NCBI RefSeq assembly: GCF_030758295.1
Contig: NZ_CP132335.1
Span: 1,898,412 to 1,962,411 of the forward strand
Length of the DNA: 64,000 nucleotides
Direction of reading: 5' to 3'
Source: Pararhizobium sp. IMCC21322
GTDB lineage: Bacteria > Pseudomonadota > Alphaproteobacteria > Rhizobiales > GCA-2746425
A program made the translations under genes and the position numbers. Positions 45,591 to 54,412 of the stretch are shown here, piece by piece. The notes beneath the pieces were generated by a model, which was given only the letters and a program-made list of their open reading frames with translations, had not been told where the DNA came from and searched no databases. The number at the start of each line of letters is the position of its first letter. Position 1 is the first letter of the stretch.

Positions 45591-46847
45591 CTAATCAGGC
45601 ATGGGCAACCCCGGCGCGCGTCCAACCCGCTCGGCCAACCGGGTCACGGTCAGCCCCTGCACAATGATCGAAAAAATCACGACAATATAAGTTGCAGTCA
45701 GGATCACAGGCTTCCATTCGCCGTCCGGCAATGAAAGCGCCAACGCCACAGAAATGCCCCCCTTCAGGCCCCCCCATGTCATGATCGGAATTACGCCATC
45801 GCTGAACTCCCGAAACGGTTTTAGCATCAGAACCGGCACTGAAACGGCGATCAGCCGTGCCAGCAACGATAGGAAAATGGCCATGAAGCCCGCAATCAGA
45901 AAATCAGTTTCGAATGCGACCGCAAAAACTTCGAAGCCAATCATCAAAAACAGCACTGCATTCAGGATTTCATCAATCATCTTCCAGAAAGCGTCGACGT
46001 ATTGGCGGGTTTCCTCGGACATGCCATGTTTCGTCCCGATATCGCCGATCAAAAGCCCGGCGCAAACCGCCATGATGGGCGCTGAAACATGTAGCCACAC
46101 AGCCAACTCATAGCCCCCGAAGGCGAGGCCAAGGGTGATCAGCACTTCTAGTGAATAGTCGTCGATCAGACGCATTACCCTGAAGGTGAGCCAGCCAAGG
46201 ACAAGTCCTAATACCGCCCCGCCCAGTGCTTCTTGCACAAACAACTTGGCTGCATCTGCAAGCCCCGAACCCTGGCTGTCGCCCGTGGGAAAAGCGAGCC
46301 CGATAAGGACAAGGAAAACCACGTAGCCGACACCGTCATTAAAGAGGCTTTCGCCGGCAATTTTGGTTTCCAGAGATTTCGGCAACTCCGCCTCACGCAA
46401 CACGCCCAACACCGCAACCGGGTCGGTGGGCGAAATCAAAGCGCCGAAGACCAATGCGATCATCAGTGGCATGCCGGTGAACCAGCTGAAGCCAAAGCCC
46501 ACGATGGCGGTCGAAAGGCCGATGCCGACAGTCGCCATCAGTGAAATCACCGGCCAGGCCTTACGCAGGTCCGAAAGCTTGACATGCAAGGCTCCGGCAA
46601 ACAGCAACAGGCCCAGCATGCCTTCCAGCAACGCATCGGAGAAATCCACTTCCAGCACCTGCGCACGGATTTGTTCTTCGACCGTCAGCGCAGGAAACAG
46701 CGCATCTGAGGCAATCACTGCGAGCGAGGCAAAAAGCGCTACAACAAGAATGCCAATGGTCGATGGTAGCTTCAGAAACAGATAGTTTATGGCCCCAAAG
46801 GCCCCGGCCAGCACAATCAAAAGCGATGCAATTTGAAGAAGTGACAT
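45591..46847 (-). CDS. NhaP-type (CPA1) sodium:proton antiporter
   Basis: A 418-residue membrane protein with about 12 hydrophobic segments. The transport motifs ISPTDPVAVLG and ESLFNDGVGYVVF are the CPA1 hallmarks, carrying the ion-binding aspartates; GGLKGGISVALALSLP follows near the C-terminus. It has no large cytoplasmic C-terminal domain. It is convergent with the sugar operon and divergent from the small gene at 46894. A role in Na+ extrusion and pH balance is likely. Confidence 0.94.
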   Translation of the reverse strand: MSLLQIASLLIVLAGAFGAINYLFLKLPSTIGILVVALFASLAVIASDALFPALTVEEQIRAQVLEVDFSDALLEGMLGLLLFAGALHVKLSDLRKAWPVISLMATVGIGLSTAIVGFGFSWFTGMPLMIALVFGALISPTDPVAVLGVLREAELPKSLETKIAGESLFNDGVGYVVFLVLIGLAFPTGDSQGSGLADAAKLFVQEALGGAVLGLVLGWLTFRVMRLIDDYSLEVLITLGLAFGGYELAVWLHVSAPIMAVCAGLLIGDIGTKHGMSEETRQYVDAFWKMIDEILNAVLFLMIGFEVFAVAFETDFLIAGFMAIFLSLLARLIAVSVPVLMLKPFREFSDGVIPIMTWGGLKGGISVALALSLPDGEWKPVILTATYIVVIFSIIVQGLTVTRLAERVGRAPGLPMPD

Positions 46848-46893
46848 GTTCGTCCTTTTTGCTCAGTTTAACAGGACAAGCCTATAAGTCGAA

Positions 46894-47169
46894 ATGTCCA
46901 ACGAAAAGACAAACTCCGTGCACAGGATCACAGCGGAAGTTGACAGGAGTGACAGTGCGTTAAAGGTCTTAGAAGAGGTCATTGCCGACCTTCATGCGCC
47001 GCCATATTCTACGAGACAATCAGAATTGCCTGATCACTCTCGGCCCGTAAAGAACTACTTAGGCGGAAGTATTTTCGAAGTTTTAGAAGACCTGTGCGGG
47101 CTTGATGCCGAAGGCATCCCTGACCCCATCATAGACATCCAAATAGACATCCAAAAACGGCTTGGTTAG
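46894..47169 (+). CDS. hypothetical 91-residue protein
   Basis: An acidic soluble protein with EVDRSDSALKVLEEVIADLHAPP near the start and GSIFEVLEDLCGLDAEGIPDPIIDIQ later; I know no family for it. No ribosome binding site is visible before the ATG. It lies 9 nt before the kinase-like gene in the same direction, which favours a real gene in a two-gene unit. Key residues for a search are W-less, with D83, I84 and two IQ pairs near the end. Confidence 0.45.
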   Translation: MSNEKTNSVHRITAEVDRSDSALKVLEEVIADLHAPPYSTRQSELPDHSRPVKNYLGGSIFEVLEDLCGLDAEGIPDPIIDIQIDIQKRLG

Positions 47170-47178
47170 TGTTAAAAC

Positions 47179-48012
47179 ATGAAGCCACCAATTGCTGTAC
47201 TTGCAGAATTTGCCGTCCATTCTCCTCAACACATCACCGATACGCCAATTGCTTCTGTTTGGCGTGTCAGGCGAGGTGATGGGACTTTTGCGGCTCTCAA
47301 AATCTATAAAGACGACAATTTTCAGGATGAAGCCCCCGGGTTCGATTTGCTGGCGGCGCAAGAGGGGCGGGGTGCAGCCTACCTTTATGCGCGCGCGCGA
47401 TCTGCCGTGTTGATGGAGTGGCTCGATGGCCCGTTGCTGGGCGATTTGACGCGGTCCGGTGATGATGCATCAGCTACTCTGGTGCTTATGGAGACGGGAA
47501 ACCGCCTGCACCAAATGCCGGTTAAAACAATAGAGAGCCTGGATCCGCTGGATAACCGGTTTCGCGCATTGTTTGATGCGACCTTTTCCGATGATTGCCC
47601 ATCCGGGGCCGAGGCAACAATTCGAAAGGCCTGCGGCCTTGCGAAAGTTTTGCTGGCAAACCAGACGAACATCCGCCCCCTTCATGGTGATTTTCATCAT
47701 GACAATGTGAAAGGAAGCGAGCGTGGTTATCTCGCATTCGATGCCAAAGGCGTTTTGGGTGAGCGTACCTTTGAATTTGCCAATGCTTTTCGCAATCCTT
47801 TGGGGGTTGAAGAATTCAGCGGTCGCCCTGAGATAATTCTGAAACGCGCGGAGATATGGTCGGCAGGACTTGATGTTTCCCAGGATCACCTCTTGTCCTG
47901 GGCTGCGGCCTACAGCGCATTGTCGCTGTCCTGGACGCACAAAAGTTCGTTTGACGCCGGGATATCGAAAGACGTTGAACTCATCGATACATTTCTATCG
48001 TTGATGGGCTGA
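47179..48012 (+). CDS. aminoglycoside phosphotransferase-like kinase (APH(6)/hydroxyurea-kinase group)
   Basis: A 277-residue protein-kinase-fold phosphotransferase. The catalytic loop is PLHGDFHHDNV and the metal-binding motif is LAFDAKGVLGERTFEFAN, the pattern of the streptomycin 6-kinase/hydroxyurea group. The N-terminal ATP-binding lysine is in FAALKIYKDD. Chromosomal members often act on unknown small molecules, so antibiotic resistance should not be assumed. It is preceded by a small unknown gene and convergent with phzF-like 48086. Confidence 0.82.
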   Translation: MKPPIAVLAEFAVHSPQHITDTPIASVWRVRRGDGTFAALKIYKDDNFQDEAPGFDLLAAQEGRGAAYLYARARSAVLMEWLDGPLLGDLTRSGDDASATLVLMETGNRLHQMPVKTIESLDPLDNRFRALFDATFSDDCPSGAEATIRKACGLAKVLLANQTNIRPLHGDFHHDNVKGSERGYLAFDAKGVLGERTFEFANAFRNPLGVEEFSGRPEIILKRAEIWSAGLDVSQDHLLSWAAAYSALSLSWTHKSSFDAGISKDVELIDTFLSLMG

Positions 48013-48085
48013 GCCACGATCCTTCAGTTCTCGTCCTGTAAAGGCCAAGCCTGTCTGTTTGGTATCAATCGCCGAATCCTCCGTC

Positions 48086-48904
48086 TCACTTCGAGACCCG
48101 AATTCGCGCCTCCATAAACGTCACAGCATGGCCGGAGATCAAAACCCGATCTCCCGCCAAGTCGCAAACCAGCAATCCACCGCGCACCGACGCCTGAAAG
48201 GCGCGGAGCTGTGTCTTGCCAAGCTTTTCCGCCCAATATGGCACCAGAGTTGCGTGGGTGGAGCCGGTGACCGGATCTTCCGGGATTCCTGCGCCCGGTA
48301 CGAAATAGCGCGAGACGAAATCATGTTCAGCGCCATCTTCAGCGCCGGGGGCGGTGATCACAAGGCCGGTTATGCCCAGTTGGGTGATGGCGTGGAGGTC
48401 GGGGATGAAATTTCTGACAGCATGTTCACTCGGTAGTTCGGCGAAAATGTTTTCAAAGTTTTTGAATGGTCTTGCGGGCGTTGCACCGAAGATTTCTGAG
48501 ATTTCGGCGGGAAAAGAATCCAGCTGTTCCGGCTGGAAGGCGGGGACGTCGAGTTGATAGCCATCTGCGCTTTGTCTCACATGCAATGTTCCGACACGTG
48601 TTTCAAACAGCATATCGGATTGTATGCCGTGCTCGGTTGCCAGAATATGGGCGGTGGCCAGAGTGGCGTGGCCGCAAAAGTTGACTTCGTGGGTTGGGGT
48701 GAACCAGCGCAAATCCCAACTGGAATTTTTACCCGGTTCACTGGCGGATGGGTTGGGGCAGGCGAAAGCCGTTTCTGCCAGATTGTTCTCGCTGGCGATG
48801 GATTGCATCAGTTGGTCCGGCAGCCAGTCATCGAGGATCAGCACGGCGGCGGGATTTCCGGCAAACAGCCGGTCCGTGAAGGCATCCACTTGAAACATCT
48901 GCAT
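48086..48904 (-). CDS. PhzF family isomerase-like protein
   Basis: A 272-residue protein of the PhzF/diaminopimelate-epimerase fold. Typical features are FQVDAFTDRLFAGNPAAV at the start, the catalytic glutamate E44 in ENNLAETAF, and FCGHATLATAH near 95. The C-terminal half has GAGIPEDPVTGSTHATLVPYW. In phenazine producers PhzF isomerises dihydro-3-hydroxyanthranilate; lone genomic copies have unknown substrates. No phenazine genes are near. Confidence 0.93.
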   Translation of the reverse strand: MQMFQVDAFTDRLFAGNPAAVLILDDWLPDQLMQSIASENNLAETAFACPNPSASEPGKNSSWDLRWFTPTHEVNFCGHATLATAHILATEHGIQSDMLFETRVGTLHVRQSADGYQLDVPAFQPEQLDSFPAEISEIFGATPARPFKNFENIFAELPSEHAVRNFIPDLHAITQLGITGLVITAPGAEDGAEHDFVSRYFVPGAGIPEDPVTGSTHATLVPYWAEKLGKTQLRAFQASVRGGLLVCDLAGDRVLISGHAVTFMEARIRVSK

Positions 48905-49042
48905 GGTTGTTGTCCTGTTCTGTCCTCTGAATTCTGAGTGCTTTTGCCAGCTCTACTGAATAGGTCTGCATCCGACAAACCAATTTTTCTCATGGGTCTG
49001 AAAACATGGCATTGAAATCGAGATCGGACAATTTATGTTAGA

Positions 49043-49058
49043 TAATGAATATTCATTA
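49043..49058. promoter_or_regulatory. palindromic operator of the TetR gene
   Basis: TAATGAATATTCATTA is a perfect 16-bp palindrome 17 bp before the TetR start codon. TGAAT/ATTCA arms are common in TetR-family operators. Its position predicts autoregulation of the TetR-SDR pair. Confidence 0.65.
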
Positions 49059-49075
49059 CTGAATTGAAGAAATTG

Positions 49076-49648
49076 ATGCCAAGACCAACAGCAGATCAAA
49101 TCCGGGCGAAAATCCGGGCGGCCCTTGTGCAAGAGGTGGCAGAAAAGGGGATCGGGTCCGTCGCCATGGGGTCGGTTGCCAAACGTGCGGGCGTTTCGCC
49201 CGGTACGATCTATCTCCATTTTGAAAACAAGGATGATCTGCTTCAAAAAATCTATCTGAAGCTGAAGGCCGAATTCCACGCCACGATCGTGGCACCGAAA
49301 GATGAAACGGATTCAGCTGTGATGATCCGTCAAATGTGGAACAACATGTTTGATTTTGTCGCCAAAGACCCGTTCGGGTTTTTGTTTTTGGAAGCTGGCA
49401 GCCTCTCTCAAATCCTGACCGAGGAACAGTCCCGCCAGATCGCTCACATGCCGCTTGAGATAGCAGCTCTGCTGCAGCGCGTCATTGATGACGGGACACT
49501 GGCAGACCTTCCAGTATCAACTGTCATCGTGATGTTGGTGGCCCCGGCCATGCATCTGGCACGTCACCGGCTTTTGCAGGGAAACACCATCACGCAGGAC
49601 GAACTTGATCGCACCTTTGAACGTGTCTGGTTGTCCATTACCGCCTGA
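49076..49648 (+). CDS. TetR-family transcriptional regulator
   Basis: A 190-residue regulator. The N-terminal helix-turn-helix is GSVAMGSVAKRAGVSPGTIYLHFENKDDLL; the rest is the helical ligand-binding domain. I take ATG 49076 (MPRPTADQ) over a TTG 12 bases earlier. A perfect palindrome precedes the start. The SDR gene follows 27 nt downstream and is the likely partner; the ligand is unknown. Confidence 0.93.
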   Translation: MPRPTADQIRAKIRAALVQEVAEKGIGSVAMGSVAKRAGVSPGTIYLHFENKDDLLQKIYLKLKAEFHATIVAPKDETDSAVMIRQMWNNMFDFVAKDPFGFLFLEAGSLSQILTEEQSRQIAHMPLEIAALLQRVIDDGTLADLPVSTVIVMLVAPAMHLARHRLLQGNTITQDELDRTFERVWLSITA

Positions 49649-49675
49649 ATGAAAAATCCTGAAAGGATAAACCCC

Positions 49676-50533
49676 ATGTCAAAAGTTATTCTCATCACCG
49701 GCACCTCCACTGGCCTTGGCATCAGCATTGCGGTGCAGGCAGCAGAGGCCGGACACAAGGTCTATGCAACCATGCGCAATCTGAGCAAACGCGATGCGCT
49801 GGACGCAGCCGCCGCGAAAGCGGGCGTGACGCTTGAGGTTCTGCCGCTGGACGTGCAGAAAACCGCAACCATTAACGCCGCCGTTGAGACAATCATCAGG
49901 AATGAGGGCCGCATTGATGTGCTGATCAACAATGCCGGTGTTGGCTATGTCCGTTCGACCGAGCAGGCCAGCGAAGAAGATAGTGAATGGGTCATGGATG
50001 TGAACTTTCTGGGCGTGGTTCGCTGCACCAAAGCCGTCATGCCTCATATGCGCAAACAACGCAGCGGCCATGTATTGACCGTCTCATCTGTTGGCGGCCT
50101 GGTTGGACAGCCCTTTAACGAGATTTACTGCGCGGCAAAATTTGCGGTGGAAGGCTTTACCGAGTCGCTGGCCACATATGTCACACCGAATTTCGGTATT
50201 CATTTCACAGCGGTGGAACCCGGTGGCATCGCATCGGAATTTGCGACAAATGTGCTGAAACAGGTCGGCGAAACCGGCGGCATGCTGGATGATGAATATC
50301 TGCCAATCCTGCAGAAATACATTGGCGGTGCAGAAGACCGTCAGGGCGGGTCTGATATCTACCAGACCGCTGATGAAGTTGCCGCGATCATCATGGAATG
50401 CGTTGCTGCCGAAGTGCCGCCAATCCGCCGCCGCACCTCAAAATGGGCCGAAGAGTTCACAAGCCTGAAGACAGGCCTTGATCCGGACGGCACAAAACAG
50501 CGCGACCGCGTGTTTGAGCAGTTTCTCAGCTAA
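49676..50533 (+). CDS. short-chain dehydrogenase/reductase controlled with TetR
   Basis: A 285-residue classical SDR. It shows TGTSTGLG at the cofactor site, NNAG in the middle and the catalytic YCAAK. I use ATG 49676 with AAAGGAT upstream. After the core the protein has an extra ~45-residue C-terminal segment rich in charged residues. Being 27 nt behind the TetR gene with its own operator, it is probably induced by its own substrate. It is convergent with the HupE cluster. Confidence 0.9.
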   Translation: MSKVILITGTSTGLGISIAVQAAEAGHKVYATMRNLSKRDALDAAAAKAGVTLEVLPLDVQKTATINAAVETIIRNEGRIDVLINNAGVGYVRSTEQASEEDSEWVMDVNFLGVVRCTKAVMPHMRKQRSGHVLTVSSVGGLVGQPFNEIYCAAKFAVEGFTESLATYVTPNFGIHFTAVEPGGIASEFATNVLKQVGETGGMLDDEYLPILQKYIGGAEDRQGGSDIYQTADEVAAIIMECVAAEVPPIRRRTSKWAEEFTSLKTGLDPDGTKQRDRVFEQFLS

Positions 50534-50545
50534 GCCGGAAACGTC

Positions 50546-51220
50546 CTAGAATTCGACATTGTTGATCACCTTGCCATCGACGGCCCGGTACATTTCCTTA
50601 TGTTCCGCATAATATCCGCTTACGGTCAATTCGATCTGGATCGGGCCTTCTTCCAAATTCATGAAGTACCAGCCGTGATAACCGGGGAAGGGCGCAATGA
50701 ATGATCCACTCTGACCAGTGCCTTCGCCTTTGCTGTAGGCCTGCTCAAAACCTTCAGGGTAATTGGGTGCGTCTGCGCTGGACGGGTGGCCATGGAATTC
50801 GTAATAGACGCCGTCGCCCTTGGCATTCAGGATTTTCCAGGAATAGAGCAGCGCCGTGTCTTGCGGCAGAATGAATTTATGCTCCATTTCACCCAGATCC
50901 TCCAACTCCAGAACAATGGTTTCGGACTTGAAGGGGGCGTCTTCCAGATGCAGCAATCCGCGAATGGAGCGGTTGATGTGTTCAGCCGTCAGGTCATATT
51001 CTTCCACATTGAAGTTTAATGACTGACCAAAATCTTTGGAGGTCGCGGGCACAGGCGTATCCTGAGCCAGAGCGGAAACACCGGTCAGCTTGCCGATACC
51101 CGTCGGGTCGATGCCGTATTCGGCTGGCAATATGAATGCAACCAGAAGCGCCACCGCGACAAATGCAGAGATCAGGAGCCGAATGCCGATGGAACGTGCA
51201 GTGTGTGATGTGTCAGTCAT
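50546..51220 (-). CDS. membrane-anchored periplasmic protein of the HupE cluster
   Basis: A 224-residue protein with one N-terminal membrane helix (residues ~12-32) and the sequence LPAEYGIDPTGIGKLTGVSALAQ straight after it. I know that block from proteins annotated as transmembrane anchor proteins near HupE genes. The rest is periplasmic: a beta-rich domain with DTALLYSWKI, GVYYEFHGHPS and FPGYHGWYFMN. Its histidines and aromatic residues could bind a ligand or metal. It is the last gene of the five-gene minus-strand cluster, 8 nt behind hupE. Confidence 0.78.
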   Translation of the reverse strand: MTDTSHTARSIGIRLLISAFVAVALLVAFILPAEYGIDPTGIGKLTGVSALAQDTPVPATSKDFGQSLNFNVEEYDLTAEHINRSIRGLLHLEDAPFKSETIVLELEDLGEMEHKFILPQDTALLYSWKILNAKGDGVYYEFHGHPSSADAPNYPEGFEQAYSKGEGTGQSGSFIAPFPGYHGWYFMNLEEGPIQIELTVSGYYAEHKEMYRAVDGKVINNVEF

Positions 51221-51228
51221 AACTCACC

Positions 51229-51930
51229 TCAAATAATGATGAAGCCAACAATTTGCAGGCCGAAAAGCAGCAGACCTGCGCCGAAGAGAACGATGTTTGC
51301 GTTGCGGGCCACCAGCGGAAAATTATGCAGGCTGCGCAGCCATGAGAATAAAACCAGCAGAAAAGTCAGGGCAATGATCTGGCCAATTTCAACACCGATG
51401 TTGAAATAGATCATATTGGCGACCAGCCCATCCTGTGACAAAGACAGGTCCTGCAATTTGGTCGACAGGCCGAAGCCGTGAACGAGACCAAACCCGAATA
51501 CGGCAATGCGGGGATCGAGAAAGCGGATTGTCCCGAGATTTTCCAGCGCCTTGTAGCACACGGACAAACCGATAATGGCATCCACCAGATAGGCATTGAT
51601 TTGAATGCCGGACAGCACCCCAAACAAAAGCGTGATGGAATGGCCGACGGCAAACAGGCTGACGAATTTCACAACATCTTTCAGCTCGCGCAAGAAAAAG
51701 ATGACGCCGGCCAGATACAGCAGATGATCATATCCGGTGACCATGTGCTTGGCGCCCAGATACAGGAAGGGAAACGGGTGAACGCCCTCAATATTCATGA
51801 GGTAAGTTTGGTCGCCTCTGGCAACGCCATGGCCAAACGCCTGAGAGCTGACAAGGATCAGGGCGCAGGCAAGCCAGGTAAGCCAAAGCGCCTGGCCTGT
51901 AGAATTACGTTGGGCGGACCGCGATACCAC
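51229..51930 (-). CDS. HupE/UreJ family membrane protein
   Basis: A 233-residue protein with about six hydrophobic segments and a signal-like N-terminus ending near HGVARG. Family signatures are HMVTGYDHLLYLAGVIFFL, FAVGHSITLL and FGFGLVHGFGLS, whose histidines and aspartate are the expected metal ligands. The frame opens at 51993, but I place the start at GTG 51930, 2 nt after the upstream stop. HupE/UreJ proteins import nickel or cobalt, and some relatives have been linked to copper. Neither hydrogenase nor urease genes are present here. Confidence 0.85.
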   Translation of the reverse strand: MVSRSAQRNSTGQALWLTWLACALILVSSQAFGHGVARGDQTYLMNIEGVHPFPFLYLGAKHMVTGYDHLLYLAGVIFFLRELKDVVKFVSLFAVGHSITLLFGVLSGIQINAYLVDAIIGLSVCYKALENLGTIRFLDPRIAVFGFGLVHGFGLSTKLQDLSLSQDGLVANMIYFNIGVEIGQIIALTFLLVLFSWLRSLHNFPLVARNANIVLFGAGLLLFGLQIVGFIII

Positions 51931-51932
51931 GT

Positions 51933-52418
51933 CTACAAATCTTCGACGTAAGGGATAATCCGGCCCAGAACGATAATGCTTGTCCACAAGCATAGCGAAA
52001 ATCCCGCCACAAACTTTGCATCGGCAGACAGTGTGGATGAATCGGCCCCTGCCTGTATCTGCGGCCTGATCCGGACCGTGAAATACAGGGCGTTCAGCCC
52101 GGCAATCACAATCAGTACCATTTTCAGCCTGAACGCGATGTTGACGAAGTAGCGCCCGGGATCGCCCACAACAAACAAAGCGCCTGTCAGTGCGTTGAGG
52201 CCAAAGCCGATCAGCGTGACAATGATAAATGTGTCGACCAGTTTCAGCGGCACTTTACGCGCCACGCCGATGACACGAAGATCGACAAACAAAAGCGAGC
52301 CGAACAACAGGCAGAGCCCAAGGAAATGTGCCATTTCCATGGATGGCCAGACCCAGCTATTGCCGGTGATAAAAGCGTGGAGGTCAGTGGCTCTGAGCCA
52401 GATTATTGCATCATTCAT
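51933..52418 (-). CDS. DUF6644-like membrane protein, paralogue 1
   Basis: A 161-residue protein with four hydrophobic segments. The start HAFITGNSWVWPSMEMAHFLGLCLLFGSLLFVDLR contains the conserved W-P-x3-H pattern seen also in its neighbour. I assign it to DUF6644 from memory. Four helices with paired histidines resemble small cytochrome-b-like or copper-resistance-D-like proteins, so heme or metal binding is possible but unproven. The hupE gene follows without a gap; the second paralogue lies 12 nt upstream. Confidence 0.72.
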   Translation of the reverse strand: MNDAIIWLRATDLHAFITGNSWVWPSMEMAHFLGLCLLFGSLLFVDLRVIGVARKVPLKLVDTFIIVTLIGFGLNALTGALFVVGDPGRYFVNIAFRLKMVLIVIAGLNALYFTVRIRPQIQAGADSSTLSADAKFVAGFSLCLWTSIIVLGRIIPYVEDL

Positions 52419-52430
52419 CTGCTGATCTCC

Positions 52431-52889
52431 CTAAAACACATAGCCGATGAGACGGCCCACAATCAGTGCACCAACCCAGATCAGAACCGCGATAGCGGCC
52501 AGTGTGCGGTGTCCGGAGGTCACCAGCCCATCGCCCTTGATGCAGGTTTTGACGAGATGTCGGGTCAGCAGCAGGCCGATAATGACCATGACAATCTTGA
52601 TACGAAACGGCCAGTTGAAGGCCAGCGACGATGCGCTGCCAAAGAACAGGGCGGTGCCGGACAGCAGGTTGACCACAAAGCCAGCCTGAGCGATGTGCCA
52701 ATAGGATGCGAGCGAGGTGACGGGTATTCCCGACGCAAACCCGAGAGTGCGAAAACTCAACATCAGCGAAATGCCAACCAGCGTTGCCATGCCCAGCGCA
52801 TGAAGTGACAGCACGATCGGGTACCCCCAGATGGAGCTTGAGACCATGGTCCCAAGCGCCGAATCCTCGAGCATGAACAGAAAATCCAT
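52431..52889 (-). CDS. DUF6644-like membrane protein, paralogue 2
   Basis: A 152-residue protein with four hydrophobic segments, similar in layout to the next gene: SSIWGYPIVLSLHALGMATLVGISLMLSFRTLG, then YWHIAQAGFVVNLLSGTALFF and FRIKIVMVIIGLLL. H31 and H66 are in helices and could be heme or metal ligands. The two paralogues are 12 nt apart and probably form a heterodimer. This is inference from gene pairing. Confidence 0.72.
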   Translation of the reverse strand: MDFLFMLEDSALGTMVSSSIWGYPIVLSLHALGMATLVGISLMLSFRTLGFASGIPVTSLASYWHIAQAGFVVNLLSGTALFFGSASSLAFNWPFRIKIVMVIIGLLLTRHLVKTCIKGDGLVTSGHRTLAAIAVLIWVGALIVGRLIGYVF

Positions 52890-53029
52890 TGATACCTCTT
52901 GTCTTTTCTAGCGGATGCAGACGACCTGATGCAGGCGACCTGTCTCAGACACGATCTTTTTGGACTGTGCCGACCAGGAGTGTTCGTTTCATCCTGATCG
53001 GCATTTTTACAGCGTCTGTTCAGCGCAAA

Positions 53030-54115
53030 TCAGTTGTTGCTGAACGCTTCTTCAACAGTCAAATCATCACAGTTGAAGGGTTCAAATGCATCGTCTGTCT
53101 TAACGGACTTTTGAAGATGCGAATGCGGCTCGGCCAGATATACCGGGTCGGTGATTGTGTACTCATGCACCAGTTCACCGGCATCATCGACATAGAAGGT
53201 TTCAGCGATTTCCATCTGGTCGCTGTGAGGAATCGAGCGCGTGGACCGCCCACCAATGGCTTCAAGAAAGCCCGGTGCAAAGCCCTTCGTCATGACTTCC
53301 AGCTTGTTGCCATCCCATTTTCCAACAGAATAGCCGGTTACACTTGGCTCGATGGTGCCGGGAAACGCGCCGTCAATATGGATGGTGCGCTCGACATCCA
53401 TGAAGCCATAAGTCAGCTTCACTTCGCTTGCAGATTGCTCGATCTTGTTGATCATCTGGTCAAAGCGATAGTCAAGAATGATGTTGGTTGGCTTGCAGCT
53501 GAAGCGCGGATTGTCTTCTGCAACCCAATTATTGGCAGCATCCATGGCAGCCTGCGTCAGGACATAGGCCGGAGCGCGTCCGGCATAGGGCAGAGGGGGG
53601 CCATTTGCGATCGGCTCTGACCAGTTGCCTGACAGGTCCGGCGTATCACTTGCAGGTTCCTGACCGGCAGCGTTCTGGGCAGCGTCGGTGCCCTTTTCTG
53701 GGTTGATGAAATTTCCATCATCATCAATTTCGCCATAACGGATCAGCGATCTGCCGTCGGCAAAAGTGATGGTTTCCGTGTAACAGGTGGTCGGCTCTGT
53801 GCGTGCAGGTGATCCGGAAATTGTGATTTCCGAACCAATTGCGAACATGTCGGTGGTCCAGCCTTTGCGTTTCAAAAGGCTGCCGGAGCGCAGCTCACAG
53901 CGCCACTGTTCCACCGCGCCAGCGTTATTTGTGACATCGAAATAAACATAGGAATGCGGGTTCACAAAGCGCACCCGGGTGACGATGCCCGTTTTGTCCA
54001 ATGTCTTGGACAGGTCAAACTGCCCGTTGACGCCGTGATGCGCGACGCTGGCCGTGGTGATAAATGCACCGCTGCAAAGCGCGACCATGCAGCCAATAAG
54101 AATTTTTTTACGCAT
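53030..54115 (-). CDS. DUF6152-domain secreted protein
   Basis: A 361-residue exported protein. The signal peptide ends near SVAHHG, where the mature N-terminus begins with two histidines. The first ~100 residues match the DUF6152 pattern: a short beta domain with GIVTRVRFVNPHSYVYFDV and WRCELRS. The remainder has a second beta-rich domain with VGKWDGNKLEVMTKGF and FYVDDAGELVHEYTITDP. ATG 54115 has GGAGG upstream; the frame opens 25 codons earlier. It is the first gene of the minus-strand cluster and is divergent from the PepSY-type gene. Function is unknown; exposed histidines invite a metal-binding role. Confidence 0.75.
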   Translation of the reverse strand: MRKKILIGCMVALCSGAFITTASVAHHGVNGQFDLSKTLDKTGIVTRVRFVNPHSYVYFDVTNNAGAVEQWRCELRSGSLLKRKGWTTDMFAIGSEITISGSPARTEPTTCYTETITFADGRSLIRYGEIDDDGNFINPEKGTDAAQNAAGQEPASDTPDLSGNWSEPIANGPPLPYAGRAPAYVLTQAAMDAANNWVAEDNPRFSCKPTNIILDYRFDQMINKIEQSASEVKLTYGFMDVERTIHIDGAFPGTIEPSVTGYSVGKWDGNKLEVMTKGFAPGFLEAIGGRSTRSIPHSDQMEIAETFYVDDAGELVHEYTITDPVYLAEPHSHLQKSVKTDDAFEPFNCDDLTVEEAFSNN

Positions 54116-54412
54116 TGATAGTTCCTCCAAATTTCGCCGGAGATCCGGCAGATGTTCAGCCCCTTGATTGAAAATCAGCATTGCGTTCAAGCTGGCAGAA
54201 AATTCAATCTCAAATTGTTTATGCGTTTCCCATCCTCAGGAGCGTATTCAGTTTTTTGCAGTTAGATCTCGATATAAAACGATTTTTTTGATAATATAAA
54301 TTAATTATCGGTAGAAATTCATTAATATAGGACTAAAGTAAGGGAGTAGGCGACAACCGGAGGGTGCGCCTTAATGTTAGTATGCTAACTTAAAAAACAG
54401 ACTTAAGATACC
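54116..54412. other. divergent promoter region of DUF6152 cluster and PepSY gene
   Basis: About 300 bp, strongly AT-rich in its middle (54260-54340). It contains the inverted repeat GTTAG-TATG-CTAAC at 54376-54389, 24 bp before the PepSY gene start. I see no cobalamin-riboswitch-like conserved blocks and no small gene. A single site here could regulate both directions. Confidence 0.5.
54376..54389. promoter_or_regulatory. inverted repeat upstream of PepSY gene
   Basis: GTTAG and CTAAC are perfect reverse complements with a 4-bp spacer. The position near the expected -10/+1 of the PepSY gene suits a repressor site. The cognate regulator is unknown. Confidence 0.4.

Noticed and set aside
54116-54412. 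possible cobalamin riboswitch upstream of the HupE cluster
   Set aside because: None of the conserved riboswitch sequence blocks is visible; the region is AT-rich with one short inverted repeat.
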